DNA of 64,000 bases. It comes from Bradyrhizobium lablabi. GTDB lineage: Bacteria; Pseudomonadota; Alphaproteobacteria; Rhizobiales; Xanthobacteraceae. This document shows positions 37,984 through 47,819 of the stretch, piece by piece. Numbering within the stretch: position 1 is the first letter of the stretch; every line of letters begins with the position of its first letter. A model generated the notes under the pieces. The model saw nothing but the letters and a program-made list of their open reading frames with translations. It was not told the DNA's origin and searched no databases. The stretch spans positions 7,164,501 through 7,228,500 of the forward strand of contig NZ_LT670844.1 in NCBI RefSeq assembly GCF_900141755.1, written 5' to 3'. A program made the translations under genes and the position numbers.

Positions 37984-40953
37984 GTGGTGCTGATCAAAAA
38001 ATCGGACCGTCATCGAGATCGCGGACGCCTCGCCGGCGTAGACGCAAGTGAGCTAGCAAGTGAGTCAAACGGTCATCTGGATCGCCGTACTTTCTTGAAG
38101 CGCTCCGGCGTTACCGCCGGCGCGCTGGCGGCGCTCGGCAACCTGCCGCTAGGCGGCGTGCGTAAAGCGGAGGCCGGTCCGCCACCTCCGCCGGGCGCAA
38201 CAGTTACCACCCGCAAGAATGTCTGCACGCATTGCTCGGTCGGTTGCTCGGTGATCGCCAAAGTCGCCAACGGCGTGTGGATCGGCCAGGAGCCTGATTA
38301 CGACAGCCCGATCAACCGTGGATCGCATTGCTGCAAGGGTGCGGCGGTTCGCGACGACGTGCTGAGCACGCGCCGCTTGCGTTACCCGGTGAAGCTCGTG
38401 AACGGCCAATGGACCCGCCTTTCGTGGGAAACGGCTATCAACGAGATCGGCGATAAGCTACTGGAAATTCGTCAGAAGTCGGGGCCGGATTCGGTGTACT
38501 GGCTGGGCTCGGCCAAATTTACCAATGAAGCCGCCTACCTCAACCGCAAGCTTGCGGCCTTCTGGGGCACCAATAATTCCGACCATCAGGCGCGGATCTG
38601 CCATTCCACCACGGTCACAGGCGTCGCCAATACCTGGGGCTATGGCGCGATGACCAACAGCTACAACGATATCCGCAATGCCAAGACCATTATGGTGATG
38701 GGCGGCAATCCGGCAGAAGCGCATCCGGTTTCGCTGCAGCATATTCTCGAAGGCAAGGAACTCAACCGCGCCAACATGATCGTGGTCGATCCGCGAATGA
38801 CACGGACCGCCGCGCACGCAACCGAATATGTTCGCGTGCGTCCGGGCACCCATATCGCCACGATCTACGGGATGCTCTGGCACATTTTCCAAAATGGCTG
38901 GGAGGACAAGGAATTCATCCGCCAGCGTGTCTACGGCATCGACGACATCCGCAAACAGGCGGCAAAATGGACGCCGCACGAGGTCGAGCGCGTCACGGGC
39001 CTGCCCGAAGCGCAGGTCAAGCACGTCGCCGAAACCTTCGCCAAGCAAAAGCCGGCGACGCTGATCTGGGCGATGGGACAAACCCAGTTCACGACCGGCA
39101 CCGCGAATGTCCGTGCCAGTTGCATCCTGACTCTCGTCACCGGGAATGTCGGATACGCCGGCGCCGGCGCCAACATTTTTCGCGGCCACACCAATGTGCA
39201 GGGCGCTACCGATCTCGGCCTCGATGTAACGACGCTGCCGCTCTATTACGGTCTCGCCGAAGACGCCTGGCGGCATTGGTGCAGGGTGTGGGAAGTCGAT
39301 TACGAGTGGATGAAGTCACGCTTCCCGAGCAAGACCCTGATGGAAACGCCGGGCATTCCGTCTACGCGCTGGTTCGACGCGACGTTGCTGCCGAAGGACC
39401 AGGTCAGCCAGCCTGATAATGTGCAGGCGATGTTCATCATGGGACATGGCGTCAACACCATTACGAGGATGCCGGAAGCCAAGCGCGGCATCGAGAAGCT
39501 CGAGCTGTTGGTGGTCTGCGATCCCTATCCGACCGCCTGGTCGGTGCTCTCGGAACGCAAGGACGGCATCTATCTTTTGCCGGCCTGCACCAGCTTCGAG
39601 ATGGATGGCTCGCGCACCGCGTCGAACCGCTCGCTGCAATGGGGCGAGAAGATCGTGGACCCGGTTTTCGAATCGAAAAACGACTACGACACGATGTATA
39701 TGCTTGCCCGCAAATTCGGCTTCGCCGACCGCATGTTCAAGAACATCAAGGTCGAGAATGGCGCGGTATCGGCGGAGGATATCCTGCGCGAGATCAATCG
39801 CGGCGGCTGGTCCACCGGTTATTGCGGGCAATCGCCGGAACGGCTCAAGGCCCACATGAAGAACCAGGCCAAGTTCGACCTGGTCACTTTGCGGGCGCCG
39901 AAGGATGACCCGGAAGTTGGCGGCGAGTATTACGGCCTACCGTGGCCATGCTGGGGAACACCGGAGTTCAAACATCCGGGTACCCCGATCCTTTACAACA
40001 CCAGCCTGCCGGTGAAGGAGGGCGGCGGCACGTTCCGTGCGCGGTTTGGCGTCGAACGCGTCGCCAAGCGCAAGGTGATTGAAAACGGACAGGAGGTCGA
40101 GAAAGAAGAGCACGTTAATCTTCTCGCCGAGGGCTCCTATTCGGTCGGGTCCGAAATCAAGGACGGATATCCCGAGTTCACCCTCGGCGTGCTCAAGAAG
40201 CTCGGCTGGGACACGGACCTGACGCCGCAGGAAATGGAGACGATCCAGCGCGTCAATCCGGCCAATCCCGACGCAGTATCCTGGTCGCTCGACCTTTCCG
40301 GCGGAATCCAGCGGGTGGCGATCGAGCACGGTTGTTCGCCCTATGGCAACGCCAAGGCACGCATGATCGCCTGGAATCTTCCCGACCCGATCCCCGTCCA
40401 CCGTGAGCCGATCTACACGCCGCGCCCTGACCTCGTCGCCGATTATCCGACATTGCCGGACGCCAAGCAGTTCCGCGTACCCAATATCGGCTTTAGTGTG
40501 CAAAAGGCCGCCGTCGACAGGGGCATCGCCAAACAGTTCCCGCTAATTCTGAGTTCCGGCAGACTCGTCGAATACGAAGGTGGCGGCGAAGAGACGCGCT
40601 CCAACAAGTGGCTCGCGGAGTTGAAACAGCACATGTATGTCGAAATCAATCCGGCGGATGCAGGCGAGCGCGGCATCAGGGACGGCGGATGGGTCTGGGT
40701 GACCGGACCGGAGAATAGTTCAAGGACGCGCATGAAGGCGTTTGTGACCGAGAGGGTTGGCAAGGGCCTCGCCTGGATGCCCTATCATTTCGCCGGCTGG
40801 TTTGAGGGCACAGATTTGCGCGCCAAATATCCCAAGGGCTCCGATCCGATCGTGCTCGGCGAGAGCGTGAACACGCTCACCACCTACGGCTACGATCCCG
40901 CCACCGGCATGCAGGAACCGAAGGCGACCCTATGTCAGATCAGGGCAGCGTGA
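37984..40953 (+). CDS. fdhA: Formate dehydrogenase large (molybdopterin) subunit, Cys type
   Basis: The 989-residue product begins at a GTG with a Tat signal (HLDRRTFLKRSGVTAGALAA), so the mature enzyme faces the periplasm. The N-terminal [4Fe-4S] site is CTHCSVGC...GSHCCKG (about residues 80-116). The metal ligand in SDHQARICHSTTVTG is Cys206, where E. coli FdnG/FdhF have selenocysteine. The chain ends with the molybdopterin dinucleotide-binding domain (NPADAGERGIRDGGWVWVTG). It oxidises formate to CO2 and H+, passing electrons to the iron-sulfur subunit downstream. Whether Mo or W is used cannot be told. Confidence 0.92.
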   Translation: MVLIKKSDRHRDRGRLAGVDASELASESNGHLDRRTFLKRSGVTAGALAALGNLPLGGVRKAEAGPPPPPGATVTTRKNVCTHCSVGCSVIAKVANGVWIGQEPDYDSPINRGSHCCKGAAVRDDVLSTRRLRYPVKLVNGQWTRLSWETAINEIGDKLLEIRQKSGPDSVYWLGSAKFTNEAAYLNRKLAAFWGTNNSDHQARICHSTTVTGVANTWGYGAMTNSYNDIRNAKTIMVMGGNPAEAHPVSLQHILEGKELNRANMIVVDPRMTRTAAHATEYVRVRPGTHIATIYGMLWHIFQNGWEDKEFIRQRVYGIDDIRKQAAKWTPHEVERVTGLPEAQVKHVAETFAKQKPATLIWAMGQTQFTTGTANVRASCILTLVTGNVGYAGAGANIFRGHTNVQGATDLGLDVTTLPLYYGLAEDAWRHWCRVWEVDYEWMKSRFPSKTLMETPGIPSTRWFDATLLPKDQVSQPDNVQAMFIMGHGVNTITRMPEAKRGIEKLELLVVCDPYPTAWSVLSERKDGIYLLPACTSFEMDGSRTASNRSLQWGEKIVDPVFESKNDYDTMYMLARKFGFADRMFKNIKVENGAVSAEDILREINRGGWSTGYCGQSPERLKAHMKNQAKFDLVTLRAPKDDPEVGGEYYGLPWPCWGTPEFKHPGTPILYNTSLPVKEGGGTFRARFGVERVAKRKVIENGQEVEKEEHVNLLAEGSYSVGSEIKDGYPEFTLGVLKKLGWDTDLTPQEMETIQRVNPANPDAVSWSLDLSGGIQRVAIEHGCSPYGNAKARMIAWNLPDPIPVHREPIYTPRPDLVADYPTLPDAKQFRVPNIGFSVQKAAVDRGIAKQFPLILSSGRLVEYEGGGEETRSNKWLAELKQHMYVEINPADAGERGIRDGGWVWVTGPENSSRTRMKAFVTERVGKGLAWMPYHFAGWFEGTDLRAKYPKGSDPIVLGESVNTLTTYGYDPATGMQEPKATLCQIRAA

Positions 40954-40966
40954 GAGAGCGGAACCA

Positions 40967-41569
40967 ATGGCCCGTATGAAATTCCTTTGCGACGCGGACC
41001 GCTGCATCGACTGCAACGCCTGCGTCACCGCTTGCAAGAACGAGAACGAGGTGCCCTGGGGCATCAACCGCCGGCGTGTCGTCACCATCAATGACGGCAA
41101 GCCCGGCGAGCGCTCGGTATCGATGGCCTGCATGCATTGCACCGATCCCCCCTGTGCGGCGGTCTGCCCGGTCACCTGCATTTACCCGACTGAAGACGGT
41201 ATCGTGCTGCATTCCAAGGATCTGTGCATCGGCTGCGGCTATTGCTTCTATGCATGCCCGTTCGGCGCGCCGCAGTACCCCAAGGTCGGCAATTTCGGTT
41301 CGCGCGGCAAGATGGACAAGTGCACCTATTGCGCCGGCGGCGGCGGGCCGGAGGCTCCCGGTAGCGCCGAGGAGTTCGAGAAATACGGCTCGGACCGTTT
41401 TGGCCAAGGTAAGTTGCCGCTATGTGCGGAGATGTGTTCCACCAAATCGCTGCTCGCGGGTGACGGCGATATCATCGCCCAGATCTACAAGGAACGAGTC
41501 CTCAAGCGCGGCTATGGCTCCGGTGCGTGGGGCTGGATGACGGCGTATCGCGAGGACGTCGAAGTCTGA
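40967..41569 (+). CDS. fdhB: Formate dehydrogenase iron-sulfur (beta) subunit
   Basis: The 200-residue product has four cluster motifs: CDADRCIDCNACVTACKNEN, MACMHCTDPPCAAVCPVTC, LCIGCGYCFYACPFG, and KCTYC with LPLCAEMCSTKSL. This is the FdnH/FdoH four-[4Fe-4S] pattern, which wires the large subunit to the membrane cytochrome b. It lacks the C-terminal membrane helix of E. coli FdnH. The ATG follows AGAGAGCGGA and lies 13 bases after fdhA. Confidence 0.92.
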   Translation: MARMKFLCDADRCIDCNACVTACKNENEVPWGINRRRVVTINDGKPGERSVSMACMHCTDPPCAAVCPVTCIYPTEDGIVLHSKDLCIGCGYCFYACPFGAPQYPKVGNFGSRGKMDKCTYCAGGGGPEAPGSAEEFEKYGSDRFGQGKLPLCAEMCSTKSLLAGDGDIIAQIYKERVLKRGYGSGAWGWMTAYREDVEV

Positions 41570-41605
41570 GCAGGCAGACCTGATGGTCGCAACCCCAGGA
41601 GGAGG

Positions 41606-42625
41606 ATGATCGTCATGATTTTTCTTGCACGCATTCGCCTCGCGATCCTGCTCGTGATGCTCCTCCTTGGCATAGCGGTGTTCGGCCCGGCGATCGCGCA
41701 GAAGCTCAATCCCGACGGCACCCCCAATCCCACCGCAAGCGTTACCAGCGAACGGGACCTTCTCAAGCAGTTCCCTCGCATCGAAGGGCGTATCGTCATT
41801 CCCGATCAAAAGGCCAGCGTGCTGATCCAGCCTGCCGGGCGGATGTGGCAGTATTTCCATGAGGTGCTGCTGCATTGGGGCGCTGCGATCGTGATCCTCG
41901 GCACCGTCGCTCTGCTCGGCCTCGCCTATCTGATGATCGGACGGGTCCGAATTGCCGAAGGACGCTCGGGAAAGAAAATCCTTCGCTTCAAAGCCTTCGA
42001 GCGTTTTTCGCATTGGCTGACCGCCGTTTCATTCGTCGTTCTCGGCCTGACCGGATTGAATATCACCTTCGGCAAAATCTTGCTCTTGCCGGCTGTCGGC
42101 CCGGATGCGTTTTCGGAAATCTCGGAGGCGGCAAAATACGTCCACAACTTCACCAGCTTCTCGTTCATGGTCGGCCTCATCTTGATCACCGTGATCTTCT
42201 TCCGCGACAACATTTTCGGCAGGGTCGATCTTGAATGGCTCAAGCAAGGCGGCGGCTTCATTAAAAACAAACACGCGCCCGCCGGACGCTTTAACCTCGG
42301 GGAAAAGCTTGTCTATTGGTTTTCCCTTGCAGCTGGTGTTGCCGTTTCCGTGTCAGGCGTTGTGCTGCTGTTTCCCTTCTATGGAACTAACATTGCCGAC
42401 ATGCAGATCGCGCAGGTCGTGCACGCCGTCGTGGCCGTTCTGTTCGTCGCCTTGATTCTTGGCCACATCTATATCGGCACGCTCGGCATGGAGGGTGCGT
42501 TCGAGGCCATGGGCACCGGCGAGGTCGATCTCAACTGGGCAAAAGAGCATCACGATCTCTGGCTTGCCCAACAACTCGCAAACCAAGACCGACAAGGACA
42601 ACCTTCGGCGACGCCGGCAGAGTGA
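41606..42625 (+). CDS. fdhC: Formate dehydrogenase cytochrome b (gamma) subunit
   Basis: The 339-residue product begins MIVMIFLARIRLAILLVMLL with a signal/anchor helix. A periplasmic stretch (RIEGRIVIPDQKASVLIQPA) and four more helices follow, in the FdnI/FdoI pattern. Haem-ligand candidates are the His of MWQYFHEVLLHWGAA, FERFSHWLTAVSFVV, AAKYVHNFTSFSFMV and VHAVVAVLFVALILGHIYIG. It passes electrons from the periplasmic subunits to quinone. AGGAGGATG places the start at the ATG at 41606 or 41615. Confidence 0.88.
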   Translation: MIVMIFLARIRLAILLVMLLLGIAVFGPAIAQKLNPDGTPNPTASVTSERDLLKQFPRIEGRIVIPDQKASVLIQPAGRMWQYFHEVLLHWGAAIVILGTVALLGLAYLMIGRVRIAEGRSGKKILRFKAFERFSHWLTAVSFVVLGLTGLNITFGKILLLPAVGPDAFSEISEAAKYVHNFTSFSFMVGLILITVIFFRDNIFGRVDLEWLKQGGGFIKNKHAPAGRFNLGEKLVYWFSLAAGVAVSVSGVVLLFPFYGTNIADMQIAQVVHAVVAVLFVALILGHIYIGTLGMEGAFEAMGTGEVDLNWAKEHHDLWLAQQLANQDRQGQPSATPAE

Positions 42626-42759
42626 GCATCCTGACGAACTCAGTGGACGCTGAGCAGGCAAATGCCGGGCGGAGGAGCCGCGCGTATTCATCACGACGAT
42701 AATTTGTCTGCGCAGTACTGCGAAAATTTGCGGGGTGCCGATACTTAAGGGGTAAAATT

Positions 42760-43977
42760 ATGGATGATGTCACGCGACGTACATTGCTGACTGCGACCGC
42801 TGCCGGCGGATTTCTGGCGGCGGCTAACGCCGGCGCGCAGACCAATGAACCGGTCCCGCAGCGGCCCGGGCACGGCGGCACCGATCCCGGTCCGCGCAAC
42901 CTCGCACGCGACCGGCAGAATCCCGATCTGCTGGTGCCGCCCTCGACCGATCACGGCACGCTGCCCAATTTGCGTTTCTCCTTCTCCGACGCGCACATGC
43001 GGCTGGAGTCCGGCGGCTGGACCCGTCAGGTCACCGTGCGGGAGCTCGGTGTTTCCAAGGATATCGCCGGCGTGAACATGCGCCTGAATGCCGGCGGCGT
43101 TCGCGAGCTGCATTGGCACAAGGCCGCCGAATGGGCCTACATGTTGTATGGCAGCGCCCGCATTACGGCGATCGACGCTCAGGGACACAACTTTGCCGAT
43201 GACGTCGGTGTCGGCGATCTCTGGTATTTCGCGTCGGGCGTTCCGCATTCGATCCAGGGTCTTGGTCCGGACGGCTGCGAATTTCTCCTGGTGTTCGATG
43301 ACGGCGATTTCGACGAGGACAATACCTTCCTGTTGAGCGACTGGTTCAAGCACACACCGAACGAGGTACTCGCCAAGAATTTCGGTGTTGCCGGCTCGTC
43401 CTTCGAGCATGTTCCCGATCCAAGCGAGCTCTATATTTTCGCCGCCGCCGTACCCGGGCCGCTCGACTCCGACAAGATTGCCGGAACGATCCCGGTATCG
43501 CCGACCTTGAGCCACAAAATGCTGGCGCAGCAGCCGATCAAGACCAAGAGCGGCACGGTGCGGATCACGGACACCAGCGTATTCCCGGCTTCCAAGACGA
43601 TCTCCGCCGCGCTGGTCGAGGTCCAGCCCGGCGGGATGCGCGAGCTGCACTGGCATCCCAACAGCAATGAATGGCAGTATTACATTGAAGGGCAGGCGCG
43701 CATGGGCGTGTTCGCGGCATCCGGCCAGGCGCGGACCTTCGATTTTCAGGCCGGCGACGTCGGCTTCGTGCCCTTTGCCATGGGGCACTATGTCGAGAAC
43801 ACCGGAACCACGCCGCTTCGCTTCCTGGAGGTGTTCAAGAGCAGTTACTACGCGGACGTATCGCTCAATCAATGGCTTGCGCTGACGCCGCCTGAGCTCG
43901 TGAGGGCGCATCTGAAGCTGGATCCCCAGACCTTGGCTGCTCTCCACAAGGAGAAGTTTCCGGTTGTGCCGGCCTAA
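42760..43977 (+). CDS. oxdC: Oxalate decarboxylase, Tat-exported bicupin
   Basis: The 405-residue product has a Tat signal ([20 protein letters not shown]) and two cupin domains. Domain 1 shows the manganese ligands H-W-H-x4-E in [14 protein letters not shown] and the fourth His in GVPHSIQG. Domain 2 has [17 protein letters not shown] and MGHYVENTG. The flexible lid reads FDEDNTF where Bacillus OxdC has FSENSTF, keeping the glutamate needed for decarboxylation as opposed to oxidation. It splits oxalate to formate and CO2, in the same compartment as the formate dehydrogenase just upstream. AAGGGG lies before the ATG. Confidence 0.9.
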   Translation: MDDVTRRTLLTATAAGGFLAAANAGAQTNEPVPQRPGHGGTDPGPRNLARDRQNPDLLVPPSTDHGTLPNLRFSFSDAHMRLESGGWTRQVTVRELGVSKDIAGVNMRLNAGGVRELHWHKAAEWAYMLYGSARITAIDAQGHNFADDVGVGDLWYFASGVPHSIQGLGPDGCEFLLVFDDGDFDEDNTFLLSDWFKHTPNEVLAKNFGVAGSSFEHVPDPSELYIFAAAVPGPLDSDKIAGTIPVSPTLSHKMLAQQPIKTKSGTVRITDTSVFPASKTISAALVEVQPGGMRELHWHPNSNEWQYYIEGQARMGVFAASGQARTFDFQAGDVGFVPFAMGHYVENTGTTPLRFLEVFKSSYYADVSLNQWLALTPPELVRAHLKLDPQTLAALHKEKFPVVPA

Positions 43978-44020
43978 TCTGCTTGGGCCGACGTCGCAGG
44001 AATAGCGGAACGCCGGCAAT

Positions 44021-46057
44021 TCAACTCCTGTCGTTGCCGTTGCGTTTTTGCGCCTCCCGCTCGCGCAGATAATCATCGGTGGTACGGGCTGGCTGCTTCT
44101 GCACGCCGTAGGGATCGAAACCTTCCTCGCTAGCCGCAGCTACGCGGCAATCGTCGCACATCCTGATCACATCAAGGCGTCGGGATGAGCCGGTATACAT
44201 CCAGTGCTTGCCTTCGAGCTTCGCCACCACGCGATCGATCGTGCTCTTCACGCCGAACGGCTTGCCGCAGCGGATGCAGCAAAACGGCGCCTCTTCCTTG
44301 AGGATTCGGGCAGGGGCCCTGGCGGCGTCAAAATCGAGCTGGGGTCTAAGGGAGATAACATTCTCCGGGCAGGTCGCCTGGCACAATCCGCACTGCACGC
44401 AGGCATCTTCGACAAAGCGAAGCATTGGTCTGTCGGGATCGTCGCGCAAGGCGCCCGTCGGACACGCCGAGACGCAGGCCAAACAAAGCGTACAGCCGCC
44501 GGCGTCGATCTCCACAGCGCCGAACGGCGCTCCTTCGGGAAGCGGAATGACGCCGACCGGGTCCGGTGCAGCGCGATGAAGCTCGCTCAGTGCAAAACGC
44601 AGCACGCTTCTTTTCCCTCCCAAGGGGCGGAAGCTCGCCGGACGCGGCGCCGGAGGCATCGATGGGATTGCCCGCAGCGCCTCGCCGAGAAGGTCCGGAT
44701 CGTCGGTTTCGACGGTCGCGATCCGGCCGGCGCCGAAGCCGAGCCCGGTCAGAATCGGATCCGCCAGCGCTATCGTCCGCATCAAGCCGGCGACGTCGTG
44801 GCGGGGCCGCGCTCGAAGCAGCAACCGCATCGCCGATGCGCCATAGGCGAAGGCGGCGGCGACGCTCTCCAGGCCGACCTGCGTGATCTCGTTGACCGCA
44901 AACGGCAGCACATGGGCCGGCAATCCGTCGCCGAACCGCGCCAGCGCATCGATCAGCGGTGCGCCATGGGATTCATCATGCACCAGGACGATCGCCCGTT
45001 CTCCGCCGGCTTCACGATAGGCGATAAGCATCGCGCGCAGCTTGCGCATCAGCACGTCTTCTGAAGGCAGCGCGTACGACGCAGCACCCGTCGGACATGC
45101 AGCGGCGCACTGCCCGCAGCCCGCGCAAATGTTCGCGTCAATCGCCACGTGGTCGCCGTCAGGTGTGATAGCCGATGTAGGACAAAGATCGAGGCAGCGG
45201 GTGCAGCCGACCACTTGCGAACGTGAATGGGCACATAGCGAGGCGTCGTATGCGACGTAACGCGGCTTCTCGAAAGTGCCGGTAAGGTCGCGCGCTTTGA
45301 GGACTGCCCGTAGCATTGCAGCGGGGTCGCCCGGATCGGCACGCAGATAGCCGTCGCGCAAATCGGCTGCGGGGAAGAACGCCGTCCCGCCCGTCAGGTC
45401 GAGAATGATATCGCAGCTCGATCGCGTATCGTTACGCGATGGTCCAAACACCAACGCGCTGCGCGATGACGGCAACGGTTGCGCGAAATCGTCGACCGTG
45501 ACCTCGAAAGCACCGAGATAGCCGGTGGCGCTTCTGACCTTTCCTTTCGCCACCGGAAAATCGGCTATTCGCGGAGGTACGATGGCTGCGGGCGGTTCAA
45601 TCAATACGGTGACATCAAGGTAGTCCTTGAGAAGGTTGCCGGCCTCGACCGCCGTTTCGTCGCGGCCGCAGATGAGAATGACGCCGGCGCTCTCCAGTTT
45701 GACGAACGACGCAGGCGGCGTAGGCTCGGCCGCCATCGCAAGCAGCGCCGCCATTTTCGGTCCCGCCTGGGCAGCGTCGCCGGACCATCCCCCGGTCTCC
45801 CTTATATTGGCAAACTGGATCGGACTTGCTCGTCCACTTTCCGCTGCGACCTCGGAGAATAGTGACGCCTCCTGGGTGCATCCCACAGTGAGTGGCGCAT
45901 CTGTCGCCGCGATCGCCCGGAACCGATCAAGTTCGGCGCGGCATAGTTGGGTCGCGGTCGTCGGTTCGCCACGGCAACCGCGGCGGACCGCATCTCGGTC
46001 CAGCGGCATCGTGTCGTCGCACGAGCAGATCAGGACTTGCCTGGTGGTATCAGCCAT
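44021..46057 (-). CDS. Multi-cluster 4Fe-4S protein of the formate dehydrogenase region
   Basis: The ATG at 46057 (MADTTRQVLICSCDDTMPLD) gives 678 residues; the frame opens at 46108. In order: an N-terminal Cys-containing domain (ICSC, GCTQE), a Rossmann-like stretch (AGVILICGRDETAVEAGNLL), and ferredoxin motifs VGCTRCLDLCPTSA and CAGCGQCAAACPTGA. Further ferredoxin motifs are CTLCLACVSACPTGA and CVQCGLCQATCPENV, and the chain ends with a rubredoxin/zinc-like CCIRCGKPFG...MCDDC. It resembles the 4Fe-4S binding protein that accompanies DUF3305/DUF3306/TorD genes in fdh clusters of related bacteria. A role in electron delivery or sulfuration of FdhA is inferred. Confidence 0.82.
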   Translation of the reverse strand: MADTTRQVLICSCDDTMPLDRDAVRRGCRGEPTTATQLCRAELDRFRAIAATDAPLTVGCTQEASLFSEVAAESGRASPIQFANIRETGGWSGDAAQAGPKMAALLAMAAEPTPPASFVKLESAGVILICGRDETAVEAGNLLKDYLDVTVLIEPPAAIVPPRIADFPVAKGKVRSATGYLGAFEVTVDDFAQPLPSSRSALVFGPSRNDTRSSCDIILDLTGGTAFFPAADLRDGYLRADPGDPAAMLRAVLKARDLTGTFEKPRYVAYDASLCAHSRSQVVGCTRCLDLCPTSAITPDGDHVAIDANICAGCGQCAAACPTGAASYALPSEDVLMRKLRAMLIAYREAGGERAIVLVHDESHGAPLIDALARFGDGLPAHVLPFAVNEITQVGLESVAAAFAYGASAMRLLLRARPRHDVAGLMRTIALADPILTGLGFGAGRIATVETDDPDLLGEALRAIPSMPPAPRPASFRPLGGKRSVLRFALSELHRAAPDPVGVIPLPEGAPFGAVEIDAGGCTLCLACVSACPTGALRDDPDRPMLRFVEDACVQCGLCQATCPENVISLRPQLDFDAARAPARILKEEAPFCCIRCGKPFGVKSTIDRVVAKLEGKHWMYTGSSRRLDVIRMCDDCRVAAASEEGFDPYGVQKQPARTTDDYLREREAQKRNGNDRS

Positions 46058-46269
46058 CGCTCTCACAATTTCTTGTAGCGGAAGCCCGTCTTCCGGATGC
46101 TGCGGCATGCTGGCCGGGATGCCCGGAGAAGTATATATTATTCCTCATGGAAAGTGCGATGCTGGCGTAGCCAACGGACATTCCGTCGCGTCCGCCATCG
46201 GGTGTGTTTGCGCTGAGAATGCCGTTCAGACGCCGGGTAGCGCGATCCGGTTGCGGGAGGGCCGAACAG

Positions 46270-46809
46270 GTGAAACTGCTGCGCACCATCCGGCTCGATC
46301 CGTCGGATTCATTCATATTTGAAAAGGCGGCAGAGCCCGGCGAATGGGCTGTGTCGGGCGCCTTTGCGTTCGCCCATTGCGATCCGGCAAATTTGCGGGG
46401 CAAGGCGCGCACGGCCTTTCGCGCCGGCTTTTTGGGATTGGAGTCGCTTGGCTGTTCGACGCTGGCGCAGATTGTCGAAGCGAGCGAAAGCGATCGTGGC
46501 GCCGTTGTCGAGATGCTGGCGTCGCAACTCGTCGCGCATTTCGGCGCCCCCGATCTTGCCGCCGCGCGTCGGGCCGCAGAGGAGGAGACGAGCTTTGCGG
46601 CATCGCTGTGCGACCATCCGCCGGGCGTTGTTGTCGCCGTGACCCGCAGTTACGACAAGGGAGTAATCCGCGAGACGTTCCGCACGCTGCGTCCACGCGA
46701 CGGGGCCGGCCATGCGCCCGCTTTCGAATTTCTGGAGGTGCTCGGCGATGATGATGCGTCTAGTGAACATCTCGATCTCGGAAGACTGGAGAAGGGAGCG
46801 CATCGTTGA
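46270..46809 (+). CDS. DUF6505-family protein of the fdh cluster
   Basis: GGGAGGG at 46254-46260 sets the start at the GTG at 46270: (M)KLLRTIRLDPSDSFIFEKA, 179 residues. It continues AEPGEWAVSGAFAFAHCDPA, FRAGFLGLESLGCSTLAQIV and HFGAPDLAAARRAAEEE, matching what I recall as DUF6505. The family appears soluble and is found almost only beside formate dehydrogenase genes. Its stop overlaps the next start (TTGA). It is divergent from the 4Fe-4S gene and leads a six-gene run to 49803. Confidence 0.75.
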   Translation: MKLLRTIRLDPSDSFIFEKAAEPGEWAVSGAFAFAHCDPANLRGKARTAFRAGFLGLESLGCSTLAQIVEASESDRGAVVEMLASQLVAHFGAPDLAAARRAAEEETSFAASLCDHPPGVVVAVTRSYDKGVIRETFRTLRPRDGAGHAPAFEFLEVLGDDDASSEHLDLGRLEKGAHR

Positions 46810-47819
46810 GTGCATCGCGCGACTTCTGGATGTCCTGCGGTCATCATTTGCTTGATCGCGACAACACGGGCAGGTTGCTTGTTACCGACGAATTCCTGAA
46901 GGCCTATCTGGCGCGTCCTGAGCTCGTGCCTCCGCCGGAGGCATGCGCGGCGGAACGACGGCTGCACCAGGCGATGTTGAGCGATCCACGGCGGTCGGTC
47001 GCGGCTGCGCAGGTTGCCGAGGTCGCCGACACCGACGCACGCGAAAATTGGGAGATGATGATTGCCTGGCGCGATCATCTGGTGAAGCACCGCACGCTGG
47101 AGGCCGCCTACCTCGAAATTATCAGGCGCAAGATCAAATTCCCCCATGTTCTTATCGGCCAGGCGATGCAAGCGATCTTGCGAAACGTATTGGATGATTG
47201 CGATGATGTTTTCGTGCTGCGGGCCGCCGAAATGCTCTTCCGTCCCCAGAAATTGATCATTGCGGAACGTTCCGTGGTCGCCGTCGACGAAGAGACGGAG
47301 GCGTCGCTCGATCGGCAGCCCCAATCGCCATTGGCTGCGTTGCTGGGATTGCCGGCGGTGACCGAATTCGACATGCTCAACGATGTAACCGTAGGCGGTT
47401 ACTGGGAGCGCAGCGACCGCTTCGACATGGCGCTCGACCTGACTGCCGGTCAACGCGGTTTGGTCGCGCTTGGCGACGTCCTCACGCGCTGGCTGCGGCA
47501 TTTGCTTGCAATCGATGTCGTGATCGAACCCCTGGCGGAACTCCGCAATACGCCATTGTCATGGTACGTAGGGCTGAGCTCCGATGCTACGCGCATCGGC
47601 GATGCCCTTTGGGATGGCGGCGATCTCGGCGATGCGATGCGGGCCCAGTTGGTTGGCCTGTTCCGGCTGACTTTCCGCAATCCGGAAGATATGATCGAAA
47701 AGGTCAGGGGGGAACCGGTCTATCTCTTGGCGGCCATGACGGCTGACGAGGTGTTGCGGTTGAAGCCGCAAAATCTCCTGACCGGCCTGCCGATCCGACA
47801 CGAGGAGGCGGTGAATTGA
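46806..47819 (+). CDS. DUF6352-family protein of the fdh cluster
   Basis: The start is a TTG overlapping the previous stop by four bases (TTGA). The 337-residue product begins (M)SASRDFWMSCGHHLLDRDN and continues with a helical body (EVADTDARENWEMMIAWRDH), then a C-terminal region (NPEDMIEKVRGEPVYLLAAM). It matches DUF6352 by recall. No Cys cluster, signal or membrane segment. It is probably an assembly factor for the formate dehydrogenase; this rests on context only. Confidence 0.75.
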   Translation: MSASRDFWMSCGHHLLDRDNTGRLLVTDEFLKAYLARPELVPPPEACAAERRLHQAMLSDPRRSVAAAQVAEVADTDARENWEMMIAWRDHLVKHRTLEAAYLEIIRRKIKFPHVLIGQAMQAILRNVLDDCDDVFVLRAAEMLFRPQKLIIAERSVVAVDEETEASLDRQPQSPLAALLGLPAVTEFDMLNDVTVGGYWERSDRFDMALDLTAGQRGLVALGDVLTRWLRHLLAIDVVIEPLAELRNTPLSWYVGLSSDATRIGDALWDGGDLGDAMRAQLVGLFRLTFRNPEDMIEKVRGEPVYLLAAMTADEVLRLKPQNLLTGLPIRHEEAVN

